From NCBI RefSeq assembly GCF_009707545.1, contig NZ_WLYK01000001.1, positions 496,001-560,000 on the forward strand: a stretch of DNA of 64,000 nt, read 5' to 3'. The stretch's first letter is position 1; each line of letters starts with the position of its first letter. Below the pieces are notes generated by a model. The model saw only the letters and a list, made by a program, of their open reading frames with translations. It made no database searches and was not told the origin of the DNA. Origin of the DNA: Nakamurella alba. Lineage in GTDB: Bacteria > Actinomycetota > Actinomycetes > Mycobacteriales > Nakamurellaceae. Below are positions 26,142-34,994 of the stretch, piece after piece. The translations under genes and the position numbers were made by a program.

Positions 26142-26696
26142 TCAGCGCAGCGGTGCCAGCAGGGTGTTGATGGCGGCGGTGATCTCGTCCGCGCAGTCGC
26201 GGAAGTCCTCCACGGGCAACAGCACCGGATCGGCGATGTCGTCCTCGGTGGTCCGGGCCGGGCGCGCACCGCGAGCCGCTTTGGCGGCGGCGATCAGCGC
26301 CGGCCCGTCCTCGACCGGGGTCTGTCCGGTGAGCAGATCGGCGAACTGCAGCAGGGTGAAGGTCCGGCCCAGTGCGGCCGGCACCGTCTTCACCACCGCG
26401 GACCGGTGATCGCGCGTCGCCGTCAGGATCAGTGAGGCATCCCGCACCGCAACGGGTTCCAGCCCGTGACTGACAAAACCTGCAGGATCGTGACCGCGCT
26501 CGGCGAGCACCCGGCCGGCGAGCGGATGGATCTCGCGGCCGCCCCGGGTCCGGGTGCCGGCGGACGCGACGGTCCACCCGGACGCGGCCGGGACGTCCCG
26601 GATCGCGGCGCGCATCAGGAAGTCGGCCATCGGCGACCGGCACAGGTTCGCCGTGCAGACGAACAGCACCCGGAAGTCAGGACCCGGTTCCGCCAC
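26142..26696 (-). CDS. Low-molecular-weight protein-tyrosine phosphatase
   Basis: Cytoplasmic phosphatase of 184 residues, likely counterpart (Wzb-like) of the BY-kinase encoded convergently 133 bases away. The P-loop VCTANLCRSPMAD holds the nucleophile Cys14 and Arg20 of the CX5R motif, and the general-acid Asp lies near residue 156 in DDIADPVLLP. ASAGTRTRGGREIHPLA is the usual conserved region after the P-loop. Length is slightly above the 150-165 of most family members because of an insert around residues 120-150. GTG start. It may be an arsenate reductase relative by fold, but context favours the phosphatase. Confidence 0.88.
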   Translation of the reverse strand: MAEPGPDFRVLFVCTANLCRSPMADFLMRAAIRDVPAASGWTVASAGTRTRGGREIHPLAGRVLAERGHDPAGFVSHGLEPVAVRDASLILTATRDHRSAVVKTVPAALGRTFTLLQFADLLTGQTPVEDGPALIAAAKAARGARPARTTEDDIADPVLLPVEDFRDCADEITAAINTLLAPLR

Positions 26697-26857
26697 CCCG
26701 TCACCACCTCACTCGATCCCGCCGGCGGACGCCGGCGCGCAGTGGTGCGCCGACACCCGGTCGGCGGGCGACTGCTCCGCATGTCCACCCAACGTAGCGA
26801 ATCACCCGAAGGGGACCGCATCGTTGGAGTGAAAGGCCGGGTCGGAGGCGTGCCGAC

Positions 26858-26871
26858 CGGTTACAGTCGAT
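26858..26871 (+). promoter_or_regulatory. -10-like element upstream of the cytidylyltransferase
   Basis: CGGTTACAGTCGAT contains TACAGT (26862-26867) and differs by one inserted T from the element at 12312-12326 upstream of the beta-helix gene. No good -35 is seen. The leader to the GTG at 26958 would be about 85 bases. Confidence 0.3.
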
Positions 26872-26957
26872 GACGACATCCGCCCGTCCAGGGTGCGAGA
26901 CGATGCGCCGGCGCTCGGATCCGCGCCGTGGACCCACGAGAAGACGAGGTCGCCATC

Positions 26958-27428
26958 GTGCCGATCCGAATCGGTTATGCGCCCGGTGCCTACGACCTGT
27001 TCCACGTCGGTCACCTCAACATCCTGCGGCACGCCAAGGAACGCTGCGACTTCCTGGTCGCCGGCGTCGTCTCCGACGAGATGTGCGAGCTCACCAAGGG
27101 TGTCAAGCCGGTGATCCCGCTGGCCGAGCGTCTCGAGGTGGTCCGCAGCGTCCGCTTCGTCGACGACGTGTACGCCGAGCGCACCCGCGAGAAGCTCGAC
27201 TCCTGGCGGGATATCGGCTTCACCCACATCTTCAAGGGTGACGACTGGCGGGGCACGCCGAAGGGCGAGAAGCTCGAGTCCGACTTCGCCGCCGTCGGTG
27301 TCGAGGTCGTGTACTTCCCCTACACCGTGCACACCTCGTCCACCCAGCTCCGCCGGGTGCTCGCCGCCATCGCCAATGGCGCGGACGCGCCGACGGGGGA
27401 GCAGCCGGCCCGGGCGATCGCCACCTGA
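26958..27428 (+). CDS. TagD-like cytidylyltransferase
   Basis: Small nucleotidyltransferase of 156 residues that would activate a polyol or sugar phosphate with CTP. The HxGH signature is seen in GAYDLFHVGHLNIL (His16 and His19), and the C-terminal YTVHTSSTQLRR matches the position of the RTxGISTT motif of glycerol-3-phosphate cytidylyltransferases. KGDDWRGTPKGE near residue 95 is also family-like. The GTG at 26958 is chosen because the first residues then match the family N-terminus and GAGG lies eight bases upstream; an in-frame GTG at 26928 has no ribosome-binding site. Its position in the exopolysaccharide locus suggests a CDP-activated building block such as glycerol phosphate, as inference. 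Confidence 0.85.
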   Translation: MPIRIGYAPGAYDLFHVGHLNILRHAKERCDFLVAGVVSDEMCELTKGVKPVIPLAERLEVVRSVRFVDDVYAERTREKLDSWRDIGFTHIFKGDDWRGTPKGEKLESDFAAVGVEVVYFPYTVHTSSTQLRRVLAAIANGADAPTGEQPARAIAT

Positions 27429-27446
27429 GTCCCTGCCACCTGTGGT

Positions 27447-27482
27447 CGAAGGGCGTCGGTCGGACATGACCGGCGCTCTTCG
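27447..27482 (+). terminator. Terminator of the cytidylyltransferase gene
   Basis: A 15-pair stem CGAAGGGCGTCGGTC / GACCGGCGCTCTTCG, including two G-T pairs, around a 6-base loop. It starts 19 bases after the stop at 27428. Confidence 0.8.
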
Positions 27483-27660
27483 TGCTGCCGGTGCCGGATC
27501 GCGCCGGCGGTGCCCGCGGATCGAGCGGCCGTGCAGCCGGGCCCGCCCGGTTCGTGGGACGGAGATCGACGCGATCGGGGGCCTGCGACGGGCCTGCCGG
27601 AGCCCCGCGTCACGGACGGGCAGTCCTTGGGTCCCGAACGGGTGATCGGCGGAATCCATC

Positions 27661-27689
27661 TTGGTTCCGACCTTACGGAGCGTTAAAGT
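27661..27689 (+). promoter_or_regulatory. Promoter of the initiating sugar transferase
   Basis: TTGGTT (27661-27666) and TAAAGT (27684-27689) with a 17-base spacer is the best promoter seen in the window. The spacer contains TACGGAGCGTT, shared with the regulatory region of the Tat beta-helix gene. Confidence 0.6.
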
Positions 27690-27815
27690 TTCACCGCAGT
27701 AAGGATGACCGCTGTCGGGGTCGATCATCCGGTCAGGCAGTCCGCACAGGTGCTGGAACCTTCAGGTTCGCTCCGTGCGGACGCGGATGACATCGATACC
27801 GAAGAGGAGCTGTTG

Positions 27816-29423
27816 GTGAGCGTCGACGCGCCCGCCGGTGTGCACAACGCCGGAGTGCCGAACGTTGTACCCACGCAGCGGGGTCCGCGTACGGCCGAGT
27901 TCCAGCAGACCGGCACCGCCCCCCGCTCCGCGGAGGTCGCCACCGGACCGCTCACCGTCACCGCCCCGGCCAAGACGCCGTGGGCCGTCCGCTACGGCCG
28001 CCGTCTCGCTCTCACCGATCTCGTCGCCATCATTTGGGCCGGCGCCGGCGCGCACACCGTGCACATGGGCGTCTTCTCCTCGCAGGTGTCCCGCGACCCG
28101 GTCGACGGCGCCTACCTGCTGCTGACCGCCTGCCTCGCCGCGGCCTGGGCCCTGGTCCTCCTCTGGGGCGGCAGCCGGGACGCGTCCGTCGTCGGCCACG
28201 GCGCCGAGGAGTACAAGCGCGTCGTCCAGACCAGCGTCGGCTTCTTCGGCCTCGCCGCGATCTGCTCCTACGTGTTCAACCTGCACCTGCCGCGGGTCTA
28301 CGTGCTGGTGATGCTGCCGGCCGGCCTGCTGGCCCTGCTCGCCACCCGCTACCTGTGGCGCCGCTGGCTGCACGTACAGCGCCGCGGTGGTCGCTACGTC
28401 TCCCAGGTGCTGGCCGTCGGCAACGTGCGCACCGTGCGCGAGCTGGTCGCCGATCTGCGCCGCGCCCCGTTGTCCAGCTACCGCGTCGTCGGCATCTGCA
28501 CCCAGCCCGATCCCACTGCCACCGGCCTGACCACCGAGGGCCCGTCGGCCGTCCGGAACGTCGACGGCATCCCGGTGCTCGGTTCGCTGGACGACGTCGC
28601 GAAGGTCGCCGCCGCCCACGACATCGACGTCGTCGCCGTCACCGCCACCGCCTCCTTCGGCCCGAGCCGGGTGCGCAGCCTCGGCTGGGAGCTGGAGAAG
28701 ACCTCGGTAGACCTGGTGCTCGCCCCCGCCCTGACCAACATCGCCGGCCCGCGGGTGCACACCACGCCGGTCGCCGGCCTGCCGCTGATCCACGTCGACC
28801 GGCCCACCTACCGCGGTGCGAACCGGGTGCTCAAGCGTTCCTTCGACATGATCGGTGCCGCGCTGCTGCTGGTGCTGCTCAGCCCGGTGATCCTGGGCAT
28901 CGCCGTCGCGATGAAGTGCACCGACCGTGGTCCGCTGTTCTTCCGGCAGGAGCGGGTCGGCGTCAACGGCCGCACCTTCCGGATGGTCAAGTTCCGCTCG
29001 ATGGTCGTCGACGCCGAGGCGCGGCTGGCCGCGCTGCAGCAGGCGCAGCGGGACGCCGGCAACCAGGTGCTGTTCAAGATGCAGGACGACCCGCGCATCA
29101 CCCGGATCGGCAAGGTGCTGCGCCGCTACTCGCTGGACGAGCTGCCACAGTTGTTCAACGTGCTGCGGGGCGACATGAGCCTGGTCGGGCCGCGGCCGCC
29201 GCTGCGCTCCGAGGTCGACGTCTACGGCGACGAGGCGATGCTGCGGCTGCTGGTCAAGCCGGGCATGACGGGTCTCTGGCAGGTCTCCGGCCGGTCCGAC
29301 CTCTCCTGGGAGGACACCGTCCGGCTCGACACCTACTACGTCGAGAACTGGTCCATCACCGGCGACCTGGTCATCCTGTTCAAGACCCTCAAGGCCGTGA
29401 CCTCCAGCGGCGGGGCGTACTGA
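27816..29423 (+). CDS. Initiating undecaprenyl-phosphate sugar-1-P transferase
   Basis: Starts repeat-unit synthesis by moving a sugar-1-phosphate from a nucleotide sugar to undecaprenyl phosphate. The 535-residue protein has a hydrophilic N-terminus, four or five membrane helices (about residues 60-180), a Rossmann-like domain with VLAVGNVRTVRELVADL, and the C-terminal catalytic domain. That domain has KRSFDMIGAALLLVLLSPVI from residue 340, VKFRSMVVDAE near 390, DELPQLFNVLRGDMSLVGPRPP near 445-460 and the Glu-Asp region WEDTVRLDTYYVENWS. The GTG at 27816 has GAGGAG six bases upstream; an ATG at 27705 is the alternative. WcaJ/WbaP/CpsE-type family member. Confidence 0.9.
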   Translation: MSVDAPAGVHNAGVPNVVPTQRGPRTAEFQQTGTAPRSAEVATGPLTVTAPAKTPWAVRYGRRLALTDLVAIIWAGAGAHTVHMGVFSSQVSRDPVDGAYLLLTACLAAAWALVLLWGGSRDASVVGHGAEEYKRVVQTSVGFFGLAAICSYVFNLHLPRVYVLVMLPAGLLALLATRYLWRRWLHVQRRGGRYVSQVLAVGNVRTVRELVADLRRAPLSSYRVVGICTQPDPTATGLTTEGPSAVRNVDGIPVLGSLDDVAKVAAAHDIDVVAVTATASFGPSRVRSLGWELEKTSVDLVLAPALTNIAGPRVHTTPVAGLPLIHVDRPTYRGANRVLKRSFDMIGAALLLVLLSPVILGIAVAMKCTDRGPLFFRQERVGVNGRTFRMVKFRSMVVDAEARLAALQQAQRDAGNQVLFKMQDDPRITRIGKVLRRYSLDELPQLFNVLRGDMSLVGPRPPLRSEVDVYGDEAMLRLLVKPGMTGLWQVSGRSDLSWEDTVRLDTYYVENWSITGDLVILFKTLKAVTSSGGAY

Positions 29424-29526
29424 CGCCCATCTACGTGGGTGCCGTCGCCGGCCTCCCATGATCGTCTCCGGGCGCGGATCCGCTGCGGCTGTGGCAGTCT
29501 GACTCGCAGCCGAGGAACCGAGAGGG

Positions 29527-30501
29527 GTGCCGGTGAGGTCGACGACGTCCTTGTCCGCTGCGCTGCCGCAGACCCGCCGGGCGCGCCGCCCGATCCGCAC
29601 CGCGCTGCTGGTGCTGGCCGTCGCCCTGCCCGGGCTGGCCGCCTGCACCGCGGATCCCGGGTCGGCCGCCGAGTTCGACGGCATCGGGTACAGCCAGTCC
29701 GCGCTGGGCGATCGGGTCCAGCAGGTGATCGACGAGCAGGCCGGCGGCACCTCCACGACGTTGTCCCGGCAGAGCGCGAACCGCACCCAGCTGACCGATG
29801 TCATCCGCAGCCACCTGATCGGCAAGGCCGCCGCTGCGGCCGGGATCTCGGTGACGCCGGGGGAGGTGCAGGAGACCGTGCAGTCGTCCGGGATCGATCC
29901 GGCGGCGGTCGCGCAGTCGCTGCAGATCCCGCTCGCCGACGTCCCGGCCACCCTCGGCGACCTGGTGCTGGTCAGCAAGATCGCCACCGCCACCGGCGGA
30001 GCCGTGACCACCGACGTCGTCTCCACCACCTACGAGGGTGTGGTCGTGCCGGACCGGGCCGCGGGCATCGCGCTGCGGTCGGCGATCCAGGCCGACCCCG
30101 GCAACGCCGTCGCCCTGATGGACGCCACCGGCGGCCGCCGGGGCAGTCAGGTGATCAGCTCGGCCGAGGCCCATGCGGTCGAGGGGGCGGCGGGCCTGTT
30201 CCGCGCCGCTGTCGGCGACGTCGTGGTGGTGCCGCAGGCCAACGGTGTGGTGGTCGCGCTCATCACGGCCCGCTCGTCCCAGCAGCAGGTGATCCAGCTC
30301 GGCACGCTCGGCAGCGGGCTCGAGGGATTGCTGGAGGTGGAACGGGTGATCCTGTCCACCGTCGCAGCCACCTCCGCGATCGAGGTCAACCCACGGTTCG
30401 GTCTCTGGGACCCGGTCTCCGTGTCGGTGGTGCCGGATCCGCTCGCCGCTGTCCCGGACGTACCTGCGCCGGGGACCGGGCTGACCGCCGCGCCGGCCTG
30501 A
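29527..30501 (+). CDS. SurA-like lipoprotein
   Basis: Predicted membrane-anchored extracytoplasmic protein of 324 residues. A basic N-terminus, a hydrophobic stretch and the lipobox GLAAC place the lipidated Cys at residue 40. The body has a SurA_N-like helical segment (about residues 55-130, IGYSQSALGDRVQQVI to EVQETVQSSG). A parvulin-type isomerase domain is not evident. A second in-frame GTG at 29533 has better spacing to GAGAGGGG and may be the true start. Its place directly before mazG matches other actinobacteria, where a SurA-like lipoprotein adjoins mazG. A role as an envelope protein-folding factor is inference. Confidence 0.78.
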   Translation: MPVRSTTSLSAALPQTRRARRPIRTALLVLAVALPGLAACTADPGSAAEFDGIGYSQSALGDRVQQVIDEQAGGTSTTLSRQSANRTQLTDVIRSHLIGKAAAAAGISVTPGEVQETVQSSGIDPAAVAQSLQIPLADVPATLGDLVLVSKIATATGGAVTTDVVSTTYEGVVVPDRAAGIALRSAIQADPGNAVALMDATGGRRGSQVISSAEAHAVEGAAGLFRAAVGDVVVVPQANGVVVALITARSSQQQVIQLGTLGSGLEGLLEVERVILSTVAATSAIEVNPRFGLWDPVSVSVVPDPLAAVPDVPAPGTGLTAAPA

Positions 30502-30533
30502 GCCCGCACCGGGCTGGTTCCACCGCCCGGATA

Positions 30534-31208
30534 ATGGGGCCGGTGAGCGAGACCAACGGGCTACCGGGCGACGGACTGCGGCGAGCGGTCGAGGTGATGG
30601 ACCGGCTGCGATCCCCGGGTGGCTGCCCGTGGGATGCCGAGCAGACGCACGCCTCCCTCGGCCGGTACCTGGTCGAGGAGTGCTACGAGCTGCTGCAGGC
30701 GATCGAGGATCAGGACGAGCGGGCGATCCGTGAGGAACTCGGCGACGTGCTGCTGCAGGTGCTCTTCCATGCCCGGATCGCGGCCGAGACGCCCTCTGCG
30801 GAGGGCGGTTTCGACATCGACGACGTCGCCGGCGACCTCGCGGACAAGCTGATCCGCCGGCACCCGCACGTGTACGCCGATGCGGAGGCCGTCGACACCG
30901 CGGCCGACCAGCAGGTCCGCTGGGTGGAGCTGAAGAAGGCGGAGGGCCGGTCCTCGGTGCTGTCCGGGGTCGCCCTCGGGCAACCGGCGGTCGCCCTTGC
31001 CGCCAAGCTCGGCGCCCGGTCGGTGAAGTACGGGGTGCAGGTGCCACTGCCCGCCGGCGACTCGATGGGGGAGCAGCTGTTCCGGCTCGCCTACGAGGCC
31101 GGCGCCACCGGCGGTGACCCGGAGTCCGAGCTGCGCGCGGTGGCCCGGGGTCATGCCGACCGGCTGGTCGCGGCCGAACGAAGTGCCCCGACGGGCACCA
31201 CCGGCTGA
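30534..31208 (+). CDS. mazG: MazG nucleoside triphosphate pyrophosphohydrolase
   Basis: Hydrolyses (d)NTPs or ppGpp-related nucleotides to monophosphate and pyrophosphate, a house-cleaning role. The 224-residue protein has the GGCPWDAEQTHASLGRYLVEECYELLQAIE segment with the metal-binding EExxE helix, followed by EELGDVLLQVLFHARIA with ExxxD, and a second weaker half after KYGVQVPLPAGDS. ATG at 30534 or GTG at 30543 are both possible, and neither has a strong ribosome-binding site. Upstream neighbour is the SurA-like lipoprotein. Enolase, its usual downstream relative, is displaced about 22 kb. Confidence 0.9.
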   Translation: MGPVSETNGLPGDGLRRAVEVMDRLRSPGGCPWDAEQTHASLGRYLVEECYELLQAIEDQDERAIREELGDVLLQVLFHARIAAETPSAEGGFDIDDVAGDLADKLIRRHPHVYADAEAVDTAADQQVRWVELKKAEGRSSVLSGVALGQPAVALAAKLGARSVKYGVQVPLPAGDSMGEQLFRLAYEAGATGGDPESELRAVARGHADRLVAAERSAPTGTTG

Positions 31209-31317
31209 TCCGTCGGGGGTCACCGGGACGGCGGAGGGTGCCGGCGGTGCCACCGGGACCGGCGGATCCGTCCGGCGGCAGCCACAGCAGACACACGACG
31301 CGGGGACGCGTACCGGA

Positions 31318-32949
31318 TCAGCCGACGTCGCGGCGCCGGAATCCGAGCAGCCCGGCGATCACCAGCACAGCGGCGATCCCGGTCAGCACCAGGACCGGGG
31401 TCCAGTCCATCGCCGCCGAGGGCAGCTGCGGCAGGTGACCGAACGGCGAGAGGTCGATGACCCAGCGCGGCAGCCGCAGCAGGTCGCCGAGCTGGCCGAG
31501 CAGCAGCGCCACGCCGACCGCCGCCCAGGCCACTCCGATGGCGCGAGGCGCGAGACCGACCAGCAGCAGGGCGATCCCGCCCATCACCCAGACCGCGGGC
31601 AGTTGCACGAGCAGCGCGGACAGTCCGTCGCCGAGACCGGCCCCGCTGCCGCCGCGGGCGCCGAGGGCAACACCGGCGGAGAGCCCGCACAGGGTCAGTG
31701 ACACGGCCGGGGCGACCACCACCCACAGCAGCTGCACCGCGAACAGCCGGGTCCGGCTCACCGGGCAGGACAGCAGCAGCTCGGTCCGGGCCGCCTCCTC
31801 CTCGGCGCGCAGCCGGAGGGCGATGGACACCGCCTGCCCGGCCACCGCGATCCCGACGAACCCGCCGATCGCGGCCAGCACCACCGCGGAGATCCCGCCG
31901 TCGCCGCCGAGCCGGCGGAACAGCTCCTGGATCTGTGGACTGCCCTGCAGCAGCTGATCGGCGCCGCCGGCCACCCCACCGAGCACCGCCCCGGCGACCG
32001 CGAGCCCGACCGCCCAGCCCGCCGCGGATCCCCACTGCAGCCGGACCCCGAGACCGCCGATCCCGGACAGCCGGCCCACGGCACGACCGGGCCGGGTGGG
32101 CAGCAGTCCCGCACCCAGATCCCGGCGGCGCTGGTACCAGGCCGCGGGCAGCAGCAACAGCACCGCCGCGGCCGGGTACAGCAACAGCACCGGCCACCGG
32201 TTCGCGGCGAACGGCTGCAGCTGCTCGACCCAGCCGATGGGGGAGAGCCACCGCAGCCACGGCAGGTCGGATCCATCGGCGGTGGCGCGCAGCAGGAATG
32301 CCACGCCGACGGCGGTCCCGGCCAGCACGGTTGCCCCGCGGGCGGACCCGGCGAGTTGCGCGGCCAGCGCCGCCACCGCGGCGAACACCCAGGAGCAACC
32401 GGCCAGGGCGGCGACCAGCAGCAGAGACCCGGTGACCGCCGACCCGGTGGACAGCGCGCCGAGCAGCCCGAGCAGACCAACCGCCACCGCTGCGGCAGCG
32501 GCGACCAGGACCGCGGAGGCGAGCTGCGCGGAGCGCCCCACCGCGGTGGCGGCCAGCAGCTCGGTCCGGCCCGCTTCCTCGTCGCCGCGGGTGCGCCGGA
32601 CCACCGTGAACACGGCCATCAGCGCCAGCACGGTGGAGCCGATCACCCCGACCCGCCAGGCCGACAGCCCGCCCACCGAGCTGTCGAACACCGGGCCGGT
32701 GATCGCGACGGTGGCCGGGTTCGACCCGACCCCGATCGCGAGGTCGGCCCGGGCGGCGGCCTCCGGGTACAGCGCCGCGATCGCCGGGAAGCTGGTGCCG
32801 ACCACCAGCCCGACCCCGATCACCCAGCACAGCAACGGGATCCGCTCCCGGCGCAGGCACAGCCGTAGCAGCGGGCCGAGGCCGGTCAGCGGCCCACCCC
32901 GCCCGGCCGTTCCCGGCGGAGCACCGATCCCCACCACCGCCGAGGTCAT
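31318..32949 (-). CDS. ABC exporter permease, two fused halves
   Basis: Membrane subunit of 543 residues with about 12 hydrophobic segments in two homologous halves, each with a cytoplasmic [13 protein letters not shown] loop ([20 protein letters not shown] and [20 protein letters not shown]). This duplicated arrangement is typical of actinobacterial permeases annotated as polyketide-antibiotic or drug exporters. ATG overlaps the stop of the ATPase gene by four bases. With the ATPase and TetR it forms a compact resistance-type operon. The substrate is unknown. Confidence 0.87.
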   Translation of the reverse strand: MTSAVVGIGAPPGTAGRGGPLTGLGPLLRLCLRRERIPLLCWVIGVGLVVGTSFPAIAALYPEAAARADLAIGVGSNPATVAITGPVFDSSVGGLSAWRVGVIGSTVLALMAVFTVVRRTRGDEEAGRTELLAATAVGRSAQLASAVLVAAAAAVAVGLLGLLGALSTGSAVTGSLLLVAALAGCSWVFAAVAALAAQLAGSARGATVLAGTAVGVAFLLRATADGSDLPWLRWLSPIGWVEQLQPFAANRWPVLLLYPAAAVLLLLPAAWYQRRRDLGAGLLPTRPGRAVGRLSGIGGLGVRLQWGSAAGWAVGLAVAGAVLGGVAGGADQLLQGSPQIQELFRRLGGDGGISAVVLAAIGGFVGIAVAGQAVSIALRLRAEEEAARTELLLSCPVSRTRLFAVQLLWVVVAPAVSLTLCGLSAGVALGARGGSGAGLGDGLSALLVQLPAVWVMGGIALLLVGLAPRAIGVAWAAVGVALLLGQLGDLLRLPRWVIDLSPFGHLPQLPSAAMDWTPVLVLTGIAAVLVIAGLLGFRRRDVG

Positions 32950-33857
32950 CGCGCGCCGCCGGTGGCCGGTTCCTCGCGGTAGTGACGGAGGAACAGCTCC
33001 TCGAGCGTGGGCGGGGACGCGGTCAGCGTCCGGACCCCGGCAGCGGTGAACGCCTCGAGCACCGGCCCGAGGCGGTCGGAGTCCACCGCCAGCTCGACCC
33101 GGGAACCCTCGACCCGCAGGTCGTGCACTCCGGGCAGCGCGTCGAGACCGCCAGGGACGGCGTCCAGGTCGGCCGCCAGCGAGGTCCGGGTGAGATGACG
33201 CAGCTGGGACAGGGAACCCGTCTCGACCACCCGACCGGCCCGGACGATGCTGACCCGGTCGCACAGCGACTCCACCTCGGACAGGATGTGGCTGGACAGC
33301 AGGACGGTCGTGCCGCGCTCCCGGGCCCGCCGGATCTCGTCCTGGAACACGGCCTCCATCAACGGGTCCAGCCCGCTGGTCGGCTCGTCCAGCACGAGCA
33401 GCTCCACGTCGGCGGCCAGCGCCGCGACCAGCGCCACCTTCTGCCGGTTGCCCTTGGAGTACGTCCGGCCGCGCCGCCGGGGGTCGAGTTCGAAGCGCTC
33501 CAGCAGATCCGCCCGTCGGGCCGGTTCGACCGGGCCGCGCAACCGGCCCAGCAGGTCGATCACCTCGCCGCCGGTGAGGTTCGGCCAGAGAGTGACATCG
33601 CCGGGGACGTAGGCCAGCCGGCGGTGCAGCGCCACGGCGTCGGCGAACGGATCACCACCCAGCAGCAGGGCCGACCCGGCATCCGGCCGGAGCAGGCCGA
33701 GCAGCACCCGGATGGTGGTGGACTTCCCGGCGCCGTTGGGCCCCAGGAAGCCGTGCACCTCGCCGGTGCCCACCGTCAGGTCGAGGTCGTCCAGTGCGAC
33801 CACGTGCCCGAACGTCTTCCGGACACCTTTCATCTCCAGAGCAGCGGTCCCGGTCAC
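32946..33857 (-). CDS. ABC exporter ATPase
   Basis: Nucleotide-binding subunit of 303 residues pairing with the permease downstream. It has Walker [11 protein letters not shown] near residue 40, the signature region [33 protein letters not shown] (degenerate YSKGN in place of LSGGQ) with Walker B, and the switch His in [11 protein letters not shown]-terminal domain of about 80 residues is typical of DrrA/CcmA-type exporters. GTG start with AGGAGG five bases upstream, overlapping the TetR stop by four bases. Confidence 0.92.
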   Translation of the reverse strand: MTGTAALEMKGVRKTFGHVVALDDLDLTVGTGEVHGFLGPNGAGKSTTIRVLLGLLRPDAGSALLLGGDPFADAVALHRRLAYVPGDVTLWPNLTGGEVIDLLGRLRGPVEPARRADLLERFELDPRRRGRTYSKGNRQKVALVAALAADVELLVLDEPTSGLDPLMEAVFQDEIRRARERGTTVLLSSHILSEVESLCDRVSIVRAGRVVETGSLSQLRHLTRTSLAADLDAVPGGLDALPGVHDLRVEGSRVELAVDSDRLGPVLEAFTAAGVRTLTASPPTLEELFLRHYREEPATGGAR

Positions 33858-34525
33858 GGTTCCTCCTGGCGGGTGTGCAGGTGTGCGAGATAGCCGTCCA
33901 GCAATCGGCTGTCGGTGAACAGCCCATGGGTGAGCAGCTCGACCAGCGGCAGGGCCACCCGGTCCGCGGCGGCGACCTGCGCCGCCGGTGCCGGCGTGCC
34001 GGGCGGCGCCAGGTAGTCGGCCAGCAACTGGGTGCCCAGGCTCATCACCACCAGCGCGAGGGCGCGGCCGGTGTCGTCACCGGCCGACCGGACGTCACCC
34101 CGCTCGGTCGCCAGCACCAGGTAGCGCCGGGTCTGCTCCACCAGCCCGTCGAAGAAGCGGCGGGCGAACGGGCCGCCCTCGACCAGGGCCTGCCGCACGT
34201 AGCCGTGCAGCGGCTCGGCGGGCCTGGCGGACATCAGTTCCGCGAGCGTGGAGAGGTCGGCGCCCGCCACCTCGTCCACCGAGGCGGCGAAGAAGTCCGA
34301 GATGTGGGCGTCGCAGGCCGCGCGCAGGCCGTCCTTGGACCCGAAGTGGTGCAGCACCAGCGCCGGCGAGACGCCGGCGGCCGCGGCGATGGCGCGCACG
34401 GTCGTCCTGGCGAAACCGTGCGTGGCGAACAGGGTGATCGCCGCGTCCCGGATCCGGGCACGTGTGGTCAGGTCGTCGTCCTGCGCTGAACGCATGTTCA
34501 GCATGCTAAACGCGTGTTCAGCCAT
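33854..34525 (-). CDS. TetR-family repressor of the exporter operon
   Basis: Regulator of up to 223 residues. The HTH lies at about residues 20-65 ([44 protein letters not shown]), followed by a ligand-binding region with [26 protein letters not shown]. Starts at 34525, 34504 or 34495 are all in frame. Two palindromic boxes cover these start codons, so transcription probably starts at or inside the annotated 5' end and the shorter products are favoured. First gene of a TetR-ATPase-permease operon joined by 4-base overlaps, so autoregulation controls the exporter. Confidence 0.9.
   Translation of the reverse strand: MAEHAFSMLNMRSAQDDDLTTRARIRDAAITLFATHGFARTTVRAIAAAAGVSPALVLHHFGSKDGLRAACDAHISDFFAASVDEVAGADLSTLAELMSARPAEPLHGYVRQALVEGGPFARRFFDGLVEQTRRYLVLATERGDVRSAGDDTGRALALVVMSLGTQLLADYLAPPGTPAPAAQVAAADRVALPLVELLTHGLFTDSRLLDGYLAHLHTRQEEP
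34486..34521. promoter_or_regulatory. Tandem TetR operator
   Basis: CTGAACGCATGTTCAG (34486-34501) is a perfect palindrome, and CTAAACGCGTGTTCAG (34506-34521) is a copy with one arm mismatch. Centres are 20 bases apart, about two helical turns, which suits two repressor dimers on one face. The pair overlaps the candidate start codons of the TetR gene. Confidence 0.75.
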
Positions 34526-34574
34526 CGGTCAAGACACCCGGTGCCCCGGCGACACCGGTTCGCTACACTCGCGT

Positions 34575-34685
34575 CAGGTCATGAGTGCCAGTGACAAGCC
34601 CCGGCTCGCTGGCCGGCAACCCTCCACACGCGGTGGGGTGCCCCGGGTGATTGACCTGGCGGAGCCCGGATCCGGGTTCCGCAAG
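34575..34685 (+). ncRNA. SAM-IV riboswitch
   Basis: Senses S-adenosylmethionine and reduces expression of methionine-synthesis genes. The closing helix CAGGTCA (34575-34581) pairs with TGACCTG (34652-34658). Inside are ATGAG-TGCCAG, the helix CCCCGGC-TCGCT-GGCCGG, the conserved CAACCCTCCA joint, and GGTGGGGTGCCCCGGGTGA, which is the SAM-I/SAM-IV core in the arrangement seen in actinobacteria. The self-complementary CCCGGATCCGGG just downstream would be the extra 3' hairpin of class IV. It precedes metY, the usual target. Confidence 0.9.
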
Positions 34686-34823
34686 CGCGGGTCGGCCACC
34701 TGGCCGGCCCAGTTGGCCGCCCGGAGGAGCGCAGCTGTGTCCTGTCGAATGTGTTGCCGCCACTGAATTCTCCGGCGTCCGCAGTGCGGCCGACGTACCC
34801 GGGGTAGTGGTCCGAAGGCCGCA

Positions 34824-34853
34824 TCCTGCCGCCCCGCACCGGGCGGTCCAGGA
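34824..34853 (+). terminator. Candidate attenuator hairpin in the metY leader
   Basis: TCCTG-CCGCCC pairs with GGGCGG-(TC)-CAGGA around a CGCACC loop, about 140 bases after the aptamer and the same distance before the metY start. It could be the expression platform, though alternative pairing with the aptamer was not worked out. Confidence 0.4.
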
Positions 34854-34994
34854 ACCCAGCAGCACCCGCCGCGCCCCGGTATCCGGGACATGGCGGCCAT
34901 CCGTCCTCGTTGTATCAGCGACCCGTCCCCGCCCGTCATCCCCGGCGGAGCGGGCATGGTCGCTGCCCCGCCCTCACGTCACAGGAGATGAGAG

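Larger units (their letters stand above)
27429..27815. other. Intergenic region with terminator, promoter and leader of the sugar transferase
   Basis: The 387 bases hold a strong terminator near the start, a good promoter at 27661-27689, and a leader of about 120 bases. An ATG at 27705 is in frame with the sugar transferase, but codon third positions between it and 27816 are much less GC-rich than in the gene, so that stretch is read as leader. Confidence 0.6.
34526..34994. other. Divergent region and long metY leader
   Basis: The 469 bases comprise the divergent promoter zone, the SAM-IV riboswitch (34575-34685) and an expression platform of about 310 bases. A TACACT -10 hexamer lies at 34564-34569, just ahead of the aptamer. 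No coding sequence is supported. Confidence 0.7.
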
